From Panicum virgatum (Eukaryota; Streptophyta; Magnoliopsida; Poales; Poaceae), in the NCBI RefSeq assembly GCF_016808335.1, contig NC_053138.1, positions 51,614,951 to 51,678,950 of the forward strand: a stretch of 64,000 bases of DNA, read 5' to 3'. A model generated the notes under the pieces. The model did not search any database. It was not told where the DNA came from and worked only from the letters and a program-made list of their open reading frames with translations. Below are positions 25,222-35,890 of this stretch, one piece after another. The translations under genes and the position numbers were made by a program. Each line of letters opens with the position of its first letter. Within the stretch, counting starts at the first letter, position 1.

Positions 25222-25618
25222 TAAGGATGGATCTAGACATCCGAATTCTTAATAAAAATTTAATATTTTAAAATAGATATGTTTAAAATTTTATGCTAAT
25301 CTTTTTTTATATTATCAAGCATATTATTACACATAAGAATAAAATTTTGTATAGATTTTTTTATGTATTATTTGCTCCCTACAATTAAAAAGGTGAAAAA
25401 AGATTCGAATCCGTATCCGATCCGTATTCGAATTTTTATATCTATTATTTGAGAATATATATGATAAATTTGAGGTTTAGTTTTTATGAATCTTTACAAA
25501 ATTAATGTTAAATACAAGGCTATAAATTTACATAGTAAATTCTATATCTTATTTGTCCATAATCGAAGAAAAATGACCAAAAATTTGACATTCGAATAAA
25601 CATCCGAATCCATCCTTA
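25222..25618. mobile_element. hAT-type MITE upstream of RAD51
   Basis: 397 bases, very AT-rich. The ends are TAAGGATGGAT and its inverse, flanked by a perfect 8-base TSD CCTAGAAT (25214-25221 and 25619-25626), the hAT signature length. It ends about 390 bases before the RAD51 start codon, so it lies in the promoter region. Confidence 0.87.
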
Positions 25619-26010
25619 CCTAGAATGCATATGTAGAAAATACCCCCTTTGTTAAGAAACAATTTTCGATGGTTATTCACAAGTTAGCTACCTTCCATAA
25701 TTCAAATGATATACTATACCATAAGTATGTCCAAGTGAGCCGATACTCCTTTCTTTTAGTTGAAAAAGAAGCATGGTCGAATCTTTATATTTTGCCCTAT
25801 TCTTTATGGCAGCAAAACATTTTCTATTCAGCTAAGCACCAATTGTCTGAGCTGTGGGCCCCACCTACATTTTCCCCCAGTCTTCCGAGGGAAGGAAGCG
25901 GGAGCGGAAGCCCAGCATAAATTTTTGCCGCCTTCGAGCTCCCTTTTTGAACCCAAAACCAACAACCGAACCACCTTCCTTCGTCCCCTCCAGTCACTGC
26001 GAGTGGGCCC

Positions 26011-29000
26011 ATGCCGTCGTCCGCGGCGCCCCAGAAAGCGGCGGCGGCGGCGGCGCCGGCTGAGGAGGAGGCGGCGGAGCACGGGCCCTTCCCCATCGAG
26101 CAGCTACAGGTCTGACCAACTCCCTCCGCGGCACCATTCTCCCAGCTCTCGAGTCGATCCCTCCAAGAACCGCGCTTCTTGGATGTTTCCACCATTTCTT
26201 GGTTGGTGGATCCCTGGGGGATTAGGGTTCTTGATGCTTTTCGCGCCCCTGAAACCGCGCGAGTTCGAGGGTTTTGTCGACGATTTGGTCCGTTAGGAGG
26301 GGTGCGCCGAGGTGGTTTAGCCCAATTTGAGGAATGTTCTTGAGGCCTCCCAAATCCCAATACCCATGTTCTCGATTGTTTTCTCCACGGAAATTCCACA
26401 AATGCCAAGGGAGTGAAGGTTCTCCCCTCTGATTTTCGTTTTGGCGCTACCCAGTCCTAATTTCTTGTAGGATATTGAACTATCTATCTCAATTGAACTG
26501 GATGCGATCTGTTAGTCTTATCTCAATTGGATCTTCTTGTAGGAAAAAAAATATATACAGGTGTAGCTGAGCCATCAAATCATTCTTGTAAAATTTTCTC
26601 TGCAGGCTTCTGGAATAGCTGCACTTGATGTGAAAAAGCTCAAAGATGCTGGTCTCTGCACAGTGGAATCTGTAGCTTACTCTCCGAGGAAAGATCTTTT
26701 GCAAATTAAAGGGATTAGCGAAGCCAAAGTTGACAAGATAATTGAAGCAGGCAAGTAATTGTTTGCTTCTGTTCTAAAGCACATTGTTACATTTCTTTTT
26801 GTATGCAAATAAAATTTCCGTGTGTACATCTGGCAGCTTCCAAGTTGGTTCCACTAGGATTTACTAGCGCTAGCCAACTTCATGCACAGAGGCTTGAGAT
26901 CATCCAGATTACAACTGGATCAAGAGAGCTCGATCAAATTTTGGATGGTAATTTACTGCTGGCTATCATTACTTTTTAAATGTCTTACTGCCATAATTGT
27001 GGTATATGATAAGTAATAACGAAACTGTGTAATTATGTTTTCAATTTTAACAGGAGGAATAGAAACTGGGTCAATCACAGAGATCTATGGTGAATTTCGC
27101 TCTGCAAAGACTCAGTTGTGCCACACTCTCTGTGTCACATGTCAGGTATTGCGCTGAAATACCGTACCACATCACCATAACCATACTGGCACGATTTCTA
27201 AAATAACATGCTACAATATGTCTGTCTTTATATTGAAAAGGTGCCTACTATTTACAGCTCTTTGGTGCAAGCAAAATATATTAATCTGCTCTTCTTGCAG
27301 TAATTGTGTAATTTGTTTTTTTTGTTTGATAAATGTGGTAGTGTTTATGCAGCTCCCATTGGACCAAGGTGGTGGTGAAGGAAAGGCTTTGTATATTGAT
27401 GCAGAGGGAACATTCAGGCCACAAAGACTTCTCCAGATAGCAGACAGGTGATATGGCAACTGCAATATTATTTGCTTCACTACTATATATACTCGAACTA
27501 TTAAACAAGATTTTTTTGCTTACAGGTTTGGCTTGAATGGTGCTGATGTACTGGAGAATGTGGCTTATGCCAGAGCATATAACACTGATCATCAATCAAG
27601 ACTTTTGCTGGAGGCAGCTTCCATGATGGTGGAGACCAGGTGAGTTTATCCATTTATACAGAATTTAAGATAGTGATACATGTCTAGCAAAAGTGACAAA
27701 CTAAACTTGCTAAAAACACTGTACCTTTGATTTCGCATGTTTTTTTGGAGGTGTTGTAATAATAAGGTAGGAATGATATTCAATTTGTTTTGGGTTGCTT
27801 ACTTTGCTACTGATAAGCACCTAGCAGCACTAAATATGATATTAAGAAACTTCATTAATTGTCCCTGTGGAGCACAAGAAAAGGGTATTAATTGTAATTC
27901 ACGATCCACATTAACTTCAGGAGTTGGCACACTGGAATCGGGCAATGCATGCTATTTTAATGTGCATCGGTTCATATGTGCTTTGCTGATACATATCAAA
28001 TGCCTTTTCTTCTTTGCTTACTAAAGCCTACATGGGTTCTTCATTGGACAAAACCTTTGTACTATCCGAACTGATATCTTGCGGGACAGATCAATTTGTT
28101 ACATTTGCTTTAGTTTGGATGATCCTAATGGTGTGGCTCAATGAGAGCATTTTTTGTATGATAATGCTAGTGTAGCAAGTAACAAGGCATTTTGTATGAT
28201 AATGCTAGCATAGCAAGTAACAAGGCATGTGCCAGGTTTCTTGCTCCTGTCATACAGCCCATTACACAAATTATTTCACAAATTATTTAGATCTTGGCAT
28301 CCTGACATCTTAATTATTTCACAAATTCAAACATTACAATTCCATTTACCTTTTGCCCAACACATGCTTCCCATCCCTAGTATGCTAAATTGAAGCTCTA
28401 TTTATGTAGGTTTGCTCTGATGGTCGTGGATAGTGCCACAGCCCTATATAGAACTGATTTCTCTGGTAGAGGGGAGCTATCAGCAAGACAGATGCATCTG
28501 GCAAAGTTTCTTAGGAGCCTTCAGAAATTAGCAGATGAGGTAATCAGCTTTTACTTTGATCACTGATGGCAATCACGAAATATTAGGTCTACTGAATTTC
28601 ATACATTTGGTCTTGCAAACATTATGCCAACCAAATCGGAACAATTACTTCTACTTTATTTTGCTTCTGCTAGATCAGCAGATCAACCATAGCATCAACA
28701 GATTGGTCTCATTCCTATTTGGTATGCTCACTGTTTTTGTTTTTCCCTTTTTTTTTTCTTTTGCTGACTCTAGTTTGGAGTGGCAGTGGTAATCACTAAC
28801 CAAGTAGTTGCTCAAGTGGATGGCTCTGCAATGTTTGCTGGGCCACAAATCAAACCAATTGGAGGGAACATCATGGCTCATGCTTCCACAACTAGGTGGG
28901 CTACATCAAGTAACATGGTGTCTCTATAGTTCTGTTTCTGTTCAGTTCCATGGTGTCTTAAACGTGTCAATGTTGCGAAATCAGGCTCTTTCTTCGCAAG

Positions 29001-29108
29001 GGGAGAGGGGAGGAGCGGATCTGTAAAGTAGTAAGCTCTCCTTGTCTGGCTGAAGCTGAAGCAAGGTTTCAGATATCATCTGATGGTGTCACTGATGTCA
29101 AGGACTGA
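26011..29108 (+). CDS. RAD51: DNA repair recombinase RAD51
   Basis: RecA-family strand-exchange protein for homologous recombination and meiosis, nuclear. Nine exons: 26011-26109, 26606-26750, 26837-26947, 27054-27145, 27353-27447, 27526-27639, 28410-28539, 28774-28895, 28985-29108, giving 343 residues, the usual length. Seen in order: an Ala-rich N-terminus, a helix-hairpin-helix region ([15 protein letters not shown], residues 65-80), the linker motif [12 protein letters not shown], a Walker A region at 131-138 reading GEFRSAKT, a Walker B LMVVDS ending near residue 227, and the L2 loop area with [17 protein letters not shown]. The conserved Walker A Gly is Ala136 (codon GCA at 27104-27106). 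Intron 2 uses a GC-AG donor. The start is the first ATG in frame with the N-terminal domain. A MITE lies in the upstream region and a dispersed repeat in intron 6. Confidence 0.95.
27965..28171. repeat. Dispersed repeat, copy A (RAD51 intron 6)
   Basis: About 205 bases similar, in the same plus-strand orientation, to 32076-32286 in eIF2B alpha intron 1. Shared phrases include CTTCATTGGACAAAACCT and AACTGATATCTTG. No coding content, class unknown. Confidence 0.75.
28152..28227. repeat. 38-base tandem duplication at the end of repeat copy A
   Basis: Two units of 38 bases (28152-28189 and 28190-28227) containing TTTTGTATGATAATGCTAG, differing at two positions. Confidence 0.85.
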
Positions 29109-30139
29109 AAACCTTTATCCATTTGCAGCCTACAGCGTTCCTTGCCTGCTCATATGAATCCCATGTTTGCTGTTTGCATTTGGACACCAGAGATGCTTGA
29201 ATTGGTGCAGGAACCTTCTTGTACAAACACAATGTCAGTATGGGCATTGTGCATGAGTGCATCTGTTGTATCTTGGACTGGCATTCTAATCCTGTTTCGG
29301 ATACCATCCAAAAGGTGTCACTGATATGTAGTGCGGCCAACTGATAGATGTACAGTCAACCACAATTTGGCAACTCCTCAGCATACTGCAAGCATCCCTG
29401 TCCATCTCAATGTACTTTCTTGCCATGATGCTGATTAATCAATTTCGTTTTCTTTTAGTGACAGACAGTTGATGCTGCCAACATGGGACTCGCTTGGTTA
29501 TTATGTAAATTATGTTCCTTGTATACATACAAGTATATCGAACAGTGAAATGGATACATATTCCTCCGAAGATCTATTTTTTATGTAATCTACTGTGTAA
29601 CAGTCCATAATATTCACTATTCAGTACTGTTATCTCCGTACTTAGAATGTAGCCATTGTTGATCTTCGGTATCAGCACAGATCCAACAATCACCACCCTT
29701 CTGTGCATACTACCATTCTTGCTGCATTTGCCAGAACTATGCAGGTTCAATGCTTTATCTCAAAGCTGCTATCGCATCCCTTGCATTAAGATTGTACCAT
29801 TGTGAAATCTTTGACCAAAGTACCTGGATGGATGTTGTATTAACATGAAGGTTGATTTTTATGTGAATCAGAATGCGCAATGCTGGTTTAAACGTTAAAC
29901 TCATTCAAATCCATGGCATTGACGAGGAAAATGCAAGATGTCAATGGCTACCAAATTATCACAGCTAGCTACAGTGTGTCCGACAAAATTGTTATCTTCT
30001 CTTGCACAACTATTCTCAAGAGTTTCTCAAGCATCGCATCAGTACCATAAAGGTGATACATCAGTCAAAACTGACAGGAAAAACCCTGGATTCAACAGCA
30101 GTAACACCTCGTCTGAGACAACAGTTTCCACATCAATGA
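29109..30139. other. Intergenic region between convergent genes
   Basis: About 1 kb between the RAD51 stop and the eIF2B alpha stop. It presumably holds both 3' UTRs. No open frame with coding character and no transposon ends were seen. Confidence 0.6.
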
Positions 30140-33097
30140 TCATAGGTACAATTGAATGAGCTCATCACTCACAACAGATGGTGTGAGAACTCCAAGATCG
30201 GTCAGGAGAAGCGTGAGATATTGCGGAGGGGTGTAGTCTCTTGCTGATGTCTCAACTTCCACACCAGTGGGTACAGGGACTCCAAAATCTATCGGCCGGT
30301 GAGCTGGCGTCATGTCCTTTTGGTCCAAGGGATATAGACGAGCAAACTGGAAAAGTAGCAAAGACATAGGCAACACCATCAGAGGCTGATTGCATGCCAC
30401 AACATCATGTTACAGTGCCAATCAAAATGCACGATGGTTGATTGCAAAAAAAAAAATGCATGATGGTTTACATAAACTTGCTGTGCATAATGGAATTAAT
30501 CACTTAGGTAGTCATCAGTAGTGTTTCAACGGCAACACAATATGTAGCACAATATGTGGCAGGCGGAAAACTGAAATTAATCTCTGCTGCTATAAAACAT
30601 TCTCTAAGATAATCCACATCTTGCATTCTGTAAGACATTTTGCATCCCAGCACCAATTAAAATATATCACGAGATTATGGCAATGAGGGAAGAGCTTGTG
30701 AATCAACAAAACGAAAGTAACTTAAGTAAATTATCATAGCACAGATACCTTGTAACTTTCAGCTGCCACGTAAACAGGTTTGTTCATACTATGAGCCACA
30801 AGAGCTATCTGATAAGTTCCCATCATGTTGATTATTCCTCCGCTCTCAACAACCCCATCAGCACCAACAAATACCATGTCAACTTCATACATGGAATAAG
30901 CAACAGCTGAATCAATTAGCACCTTAACAGGGATGCCTAATGCTGCAAGTTCATTTGACATTCTTAAACCAGTTCTGTCTGGCCTGCCCTCTGCAGTCAA
31001 ATGAAATAACAAACAGACATTAGAAATTACAAGAGTTTGCAACCAATGCTTCATATGGATGCTTGGTGCTTCCTATTGCTCCCAGAAGCAAGAACGTGGT
31101 TAGGCCAGATAATCAAACCAAGTAAATAACCATAACAATTCAAAACTGAATACGATGATAGATATGTTGCTTAACAGTGGCAATATAATTGTCATGAGGG
31201 AAGCAAATAGTGAAACAAGGCCTACTGCAATTGGCAGAGCACTATGCATCATGACAATTGCATTTCATGCAATAAAAACTATTTGCTTCCATGCACTCTA
31301 CATAAAAGAGTGCATACTGGAACATAAGACCGACTGCCTAATGGAACATAAAAGAAATTTAAGTTTGAAACCATTATGATGCACTTCCATGCAAGAATAT
31401 ACTTCCCATCACCATCGTTGTAGATTATTAGCATGTCATAGTACACTTTCATGCAATGCATACATCTTGCAACTAGATCATTGTACCTGTGCATAGTACC
31501 CGGAAGAGCTTGCGATTTGATGCAGCTAGCTTTAGAACTTCCAATACCACTCTGGAATACCCATGTACGAGCATAGTACATCCATCATAAATGAAATCCT
31601 GGCTGAGCATTGCAATTGTCTTGCGAGCCTGGAAAGGCATTATAACAAAGCATTAGTGAGGCATAAGTACTTGTGTATAAACTAGATTGTAAGTTTTGGA
31701 TTGGCGGATAACCTTTAATGATATCTCTCCAAATTTTTCTCCACGCTCAATTAGGCGTGATTTTGCTGCATCAAACTTCTCATGCTCCAGATGTGAGGTT
31801 CTCGTTACAAACCGCATGAACAAATCACAAGCAGCAGACAGAGAAATAGAAGTAGCATCCCATGACTGAAATACATAGGAATTTTTGTGTTAGTTACCAA
31901 AGTGAAAAGAACACATGAAAGCTATAACAGAAAAAAAATGCAGAGCAGCACATGATACGCCATCCACATGGATAAATCATAACTCCTAGAATTATTATAA
32001 ATATATTGTCAGAAGAGATTAACAAAGGAAAACCATGCAAAAAATATGTGATGACAGGTGACATCACGGTGAATGCATGGATTTGCATGCATCTTTGCTG
32101 ATATATGTCAAATGACTTTTTTCCTTACTAAAGCCTATTTGGTTTCTTCATTGGACAAAACCTCTGTACTATTCAAACTGATATCTTGTGGCTTTGTGGG
32201 GCAGAACAAATTTGTTACATTTTCTTTAGATAGGAGGATCCTAATGGTTTGGCTCAATGGGAAAGCATTTTTTGTATGATAATGCTGTAGGTTCAGGTAA
32301 CTGCAAAGGTACACTTACCCATCCTGGGGTTCAGGTAAGCTGCAGGTATAATTCGCAATTCAAAAGGACAAAGGACATGAAGCCAAGCATGATGGCTTTG
32401 CACATCAAAATGATTATATCCATCAAGGACTGACATTCAACTGTACAATGATAGGTCAGTTGAGTCATCCTGAGCATGGTAATTAAGGTGACTTTGTGCC
32501 ACTACAAAACTAGGGCCAAAAGTGCTAATTAAGGCCCGAACCACATTTATGCAAACAGAATTTCTATTCGCTATCTTTGCTTAACGTGAACACACATAGT
32601 TCCAGAACGGATAAGCTATCAGCACCAGGAAGGCCAAGACCGGGTTGAGGAATTATACTGATCACTGTAAATATACACACTAGCGCAGCAGTTGGGAACC
32701 ATGGAGAAGGTGAATCAGCTGGGTTACCGACCTTGAGCTTGTCGGAGGCCTTCTTGAGCTCGATCTCGAGCTCCATCATGGTGGTGGCCCTGCTGGAGCG
32801 GATGACGGCGGCGAGCGCCATGATGGCGGCGACCGCCTCCGCGGCCTCGGGCTTGCGGCGCCAGAAGTTGAACTCCTCGATCACGCCGCCGGCGCCCCCG
32901 GGGGACGGGGGCGGAGCGGCGGCCGCGTCCGCCGCCGCCGCATCGGCACCGGGGTTGGCGGCCGCGGAGGCAGCGGCAGCGTGGGCCAGCCAGTCGCTGG
33001 AGACGACGGCGTGGTGCTCCGCGCGCGTCTGGTAGTAGGCGGAGATGGGCGGCGGGGCGGGGCTAGGGTTAGGGTCCTGGGCGGCGTCGAGCTCCAT
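30140..33097 (-). CDS. EIF2B1: Translation initiation factor eIF2B subunit alpha
   Basis: Regulatory subunit of eIF2B, the guanine nucleotide exchange factor that recharges eIF2 with GTP in the cytosol. Five exons on the minus strand: 32732-33097, 31713-31865, 31487-31628, 30749-30990, 30140-30346, giving about 369 residues in frame throughout. Exon 1 carries an Ala/Pro-rich N-terminal extension followed by SAYYQTR and the helical domain. Later exons carry the Rossmann-like domain with EGRPDRTGLRMSNEL, VFVGADGVVESGGIINMMGTY and VYVAAESYK, and the C-terminal DYTPPQYLTLLLTDLG, all typical of the alpha subunit and its metabolic-enzyme relatives. All introns have GT-AG ends. Intron 1 contains repeat copy B. 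The gene converges on RAD51. Confidence 0.93.
32076..32286. repeat. Dispersed repeat, copy B (eIF2B alpha intron 1)
   Basis: Similar over about 205 bases to 27965-28171 in the RAD51 intron. Both copies run the same way on the plus strand, so they are opposite with respect to their host genes. Confidence 0.75.
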
Positions 33098-33762
33098 GGC
33101 AGGGGAGTGGAGGGGGAGAGAGGTCAGAGGAGAGGAGGGAGACGATGTGAGCTGTGGCTCCGTGAGGGATGATCTCAGCCGTCCGTTGCACCGAAGGGAG
33201 GAGATAGTGTAGTTTTCGGTGTCTGCAATGGCACCAGAATTTCAATCAAATTCATTCCCGTTAATTTAAAAAAATCATTCCCGTTTCAAATCTATCAAAT
33301 AAATAAAATTACTACATTGTTAGTAAATTCAGGTTGAATGAATTTCAGAGTGAGCAAGGTGAGGTTAGAACTTTATATACTCTCATTATTACAATATAAA
33401 ATAAAATCCTTCTCTTTAATTTGGCTCTCTCTCTCATCTTATAGTTGGGTCGAATATCTGTGCTTTCTTTTTAAACCACCCGCTTTGCTTTCCCTCTCTG
33501 CAAATTGGCATGATTTCAGTGACGAAGATGCACCTTTCCCCCGACAACAATATCATGCACTATGTCCTATTTTCATTTTGGACATGGAGGATTTCTTTTT
33601 GTACAAATTAAACACGAATGATATAACCATATGAATTACAAAAAGTTCACTGATTATTTGCTTTTAGTGGTATATTCCCTGTATAACCAGGGGGCGTAGC
33701 TGTATAAGTAGGTCGTAGTTCTACGATTTAATTATCATATTTTCTTCATTCAAATCAACAAA
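33098..33762. other. eIF2B alpha upstream region, no gene
   Basis: A short GC-rich leader next to the eIF2B alpha start, then AT-rich DNA. No exon-like open frame or clear transposon end is seen before the tRNA gene. Confidence 0.5.
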
Positions 33763-33834
33763 GGGCATTTGGTCTAGTGGTATGATTCTCGCTTAGGGTG
33801 CGAGAGGTCCCGAGTTCAATTCTCGGAATGCCCC
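33763..33834 (+). tRNA. tRNA-Pro (anticodon AGG)
   Basis: 72 bases folding as a standard cloverleaf. The acceptor stem GGGCATT pairs with AATGCCC. The D arm starts TGGTCTAGTGG. The anticodon stem TCTCGC pairs with GCGAGA around the loop TTAGGGT, giving anticodon AGG (proline, codon CCU). The T arm contains GTTCAATTC. A and B box promoter sequences are therefore intact, there is no intron, and the encoded CCA is absent as expected of a nuclear gene. Confidence 0.96.
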
Positions 33835-33836
33835 TA

Positions 33837-33842
33837 TTTTTT
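33837..33842 (+). terminator. RNA polymerase III terminator
   Basis: A run of six T starts three bases after the tRNA-Pro gene, a standard Pol III stop. Confidence 0.85.
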
Positions 33843-34635
33843 CAATTTTTTGCTCTAGCTTTTCTTTCTTTTTCTGCTTCGATTTTAATTCAGGCCATTT
33901 GCTGGATTCCAGGTGGCACGGTGTACCCGTTTCATGATTTAAACTGACAGCGGATAAAGTTATTATCATAAAAAAAACTGACGGCAGATAAGATGAAGTT
34001 GCTGCGTGTTAATCAATGGGACATAAAAGTTCCTATCCAAAACTTAATTTCATTTTATTACGGAACATAGAAGGCCAACGCTGCGAAAAAATCACTTTTT
34101 GGTGACATAAAGCAAATTATCCTATATTTCTTTTGTTTCACCGGTAGGGATGTGCGTGCGTGGCAGTATTTAATTTTCCTTCCATCAAGAACAATGTCAT
34201 TTATTTTCCTTCCAAAAATAATACACGTCTTTCTTTTCCTTCCATAAAACAATAAGATATCAATTATTATCTTTCTAAAATAAATAATGACAAATTATGG
34301 GTGAATGCATGTGCAAAGGAAAATAAAGTGTGTGCCAAAGAAAAGTAATACGCGGTACCAGAGGTGGGTACAAAAAATTGCTGGTGTAAAAAGTATTAGA
34401 ATTTTAGTGAAAATATTTTTCTTAATTTCGTGGGTCTACAACTCTTTCGCCAATCCTTTGGGCTGGCAAGTGGGACCTCCGTGAGGGGTAAGGTAGGCTT
34501 TAATCCTGGTGAAAAAGAGTTTCAATTGTTTCAACTTTTATTATTTTATTTCATATTCATGTGTATAAGATTTGTGTCCAAGCCCATATTAAAAGTTGAG
34601 AAATCCCTCAATGCCATAGAATATCTAAGGATCCT

Positions 34636-35134
34636 CTCACTACCATCGAAATGAATCATACCTTTCACTACCATCGAAATGATCGCTTAGGGTATGCTCT
34701 CTTTGATCCAGTTTTTTTTATCAACAAGCAATGTTTAACTTCGATTCAAATATGTTATTGCTCCAAGAGCTCTTGTATATATGAATAGCTAAAATTCTGA
34801 TATAGATATTATATAAAACGAAATAACTAGCGAAAAAGAAATGAAATCCAACAGCTTCTCCAAAATCTAAAAAGAGATGGTTAGCACTTAGCGCTTGGCA
34901 AAGATGCCTAGCGGCACCCCCTGGATAGTAAACGAGGATAGAGATAGATAGAGTTTTTTGTTTTTCTTTTTTTTTAGAAAACTCGCCCAAGATACAAGAG
35001 CTCTTGGAGATGCTCTTATCATGAGAAATCCTCTCACTACCATCGAAATGATTCTCGCTTAGGGTATGCTCTCTTTGATCCAATTTTTATTATCAACAAG
35101 CAATGTTTAACTTCAATTCAAATATGTTATTGCA
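34636..35134. repeat. Tandem duplication containing a tRNA-Pro-like fragment
   Basis: Two direct copies of a unit of about 110-130 bases, near 34636-34760 and 35010-35134, share CTACCATCGAAATGAT, CGCTTAGGGTATGCTCTC and ATCAACAAGCAATGTTTAAC. In the second copy an 18-base string, ATGATTCTCGCTTAGGGT, matches exactly the 5' anticodon arm of the tRNA-Pro gene 1.2 kb upstream. The first copy lacks three of these bases. A small inverted-repeat element separates the two units. Confidence 0.7.
34761..35009. mobile_element. Small MITE with perfect 18-base terminal inverted repeats
   Basis: The ends CTCCAAGAGCTCTTGTAT and its exact inverse enclose about 250 AT-rich bases with no coding capacity. It lies at the junction of the tandem duplication. 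A target duplication is not clear, so the family is unassigned. Confidence 0.6.
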
Positions 35135-35890
35135 TTTATCATGGGAAATGCTTTAAAATATATAACTTTCACCATTTAAAGTATTGTACTTTTAAAAACG
35201 TCCACTTACTACACCAAACAATTTACTTCACCTGCACACTTTCTAGACAACATTTTGATTCAATTTGCTCCTCAAACTATTTCAATCGGTCCAATAAAAT
35301 ATACCACTATTGAGATTTGAGATTTGCAGGGGCTGAGATCTAAGTTCAAACTCTTGTAAGATGGTTAAGGGCGTGATATATCCTATGTTAGAAAATACTT
35401 TGAACTTTTTTCATCATTAATTATTACTTTTTACGCAATCTTGTATATCTATGAGTTTAGTATTAGACGCTCTACACTACGAAAATAATCACGACGTGTT
35501 TTTTTTTGAAGAATTTTTTTTTGAATAATGTTTTTTGAAGAAATATCACAACGTGTTTTTGAATCGTTGCATCAACTCAAAAGTTCTTCTTCGGCTGGCC
35601 TTTGGTCCCAGCTGCAGTCCAGTTCCCTCAAAACCATTGGTGGGGAGCCGCCGCGTCGCTGCCCGGTGGGCCCGCCTCGAATTACCGCGGGCACAAATGG
35701 AAATGGGCAATGGCCCCCCTTCTTCTCTTCCCTCCCCTCCACACCACAACCCCGCTTTCCCTTCTCGTCCCGCCCCCCACTCCTCCCACCCCCGCTCCCT
35801 CCTCCCCAAACCCTAGCGGCCTCCCTCCCTCCGCAGATCCAGGGCGCGGAGGTTAGGTAGGAGAGGAGGGCGCGCCGGGCGGGGTCCGGG

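Noticed and set aside
25824..26408. Minus-strand 194-codon frame over RAD51 exon 1
   Set aside because: Antisense to the RAD51 first exon and 5' region, no family similarity.
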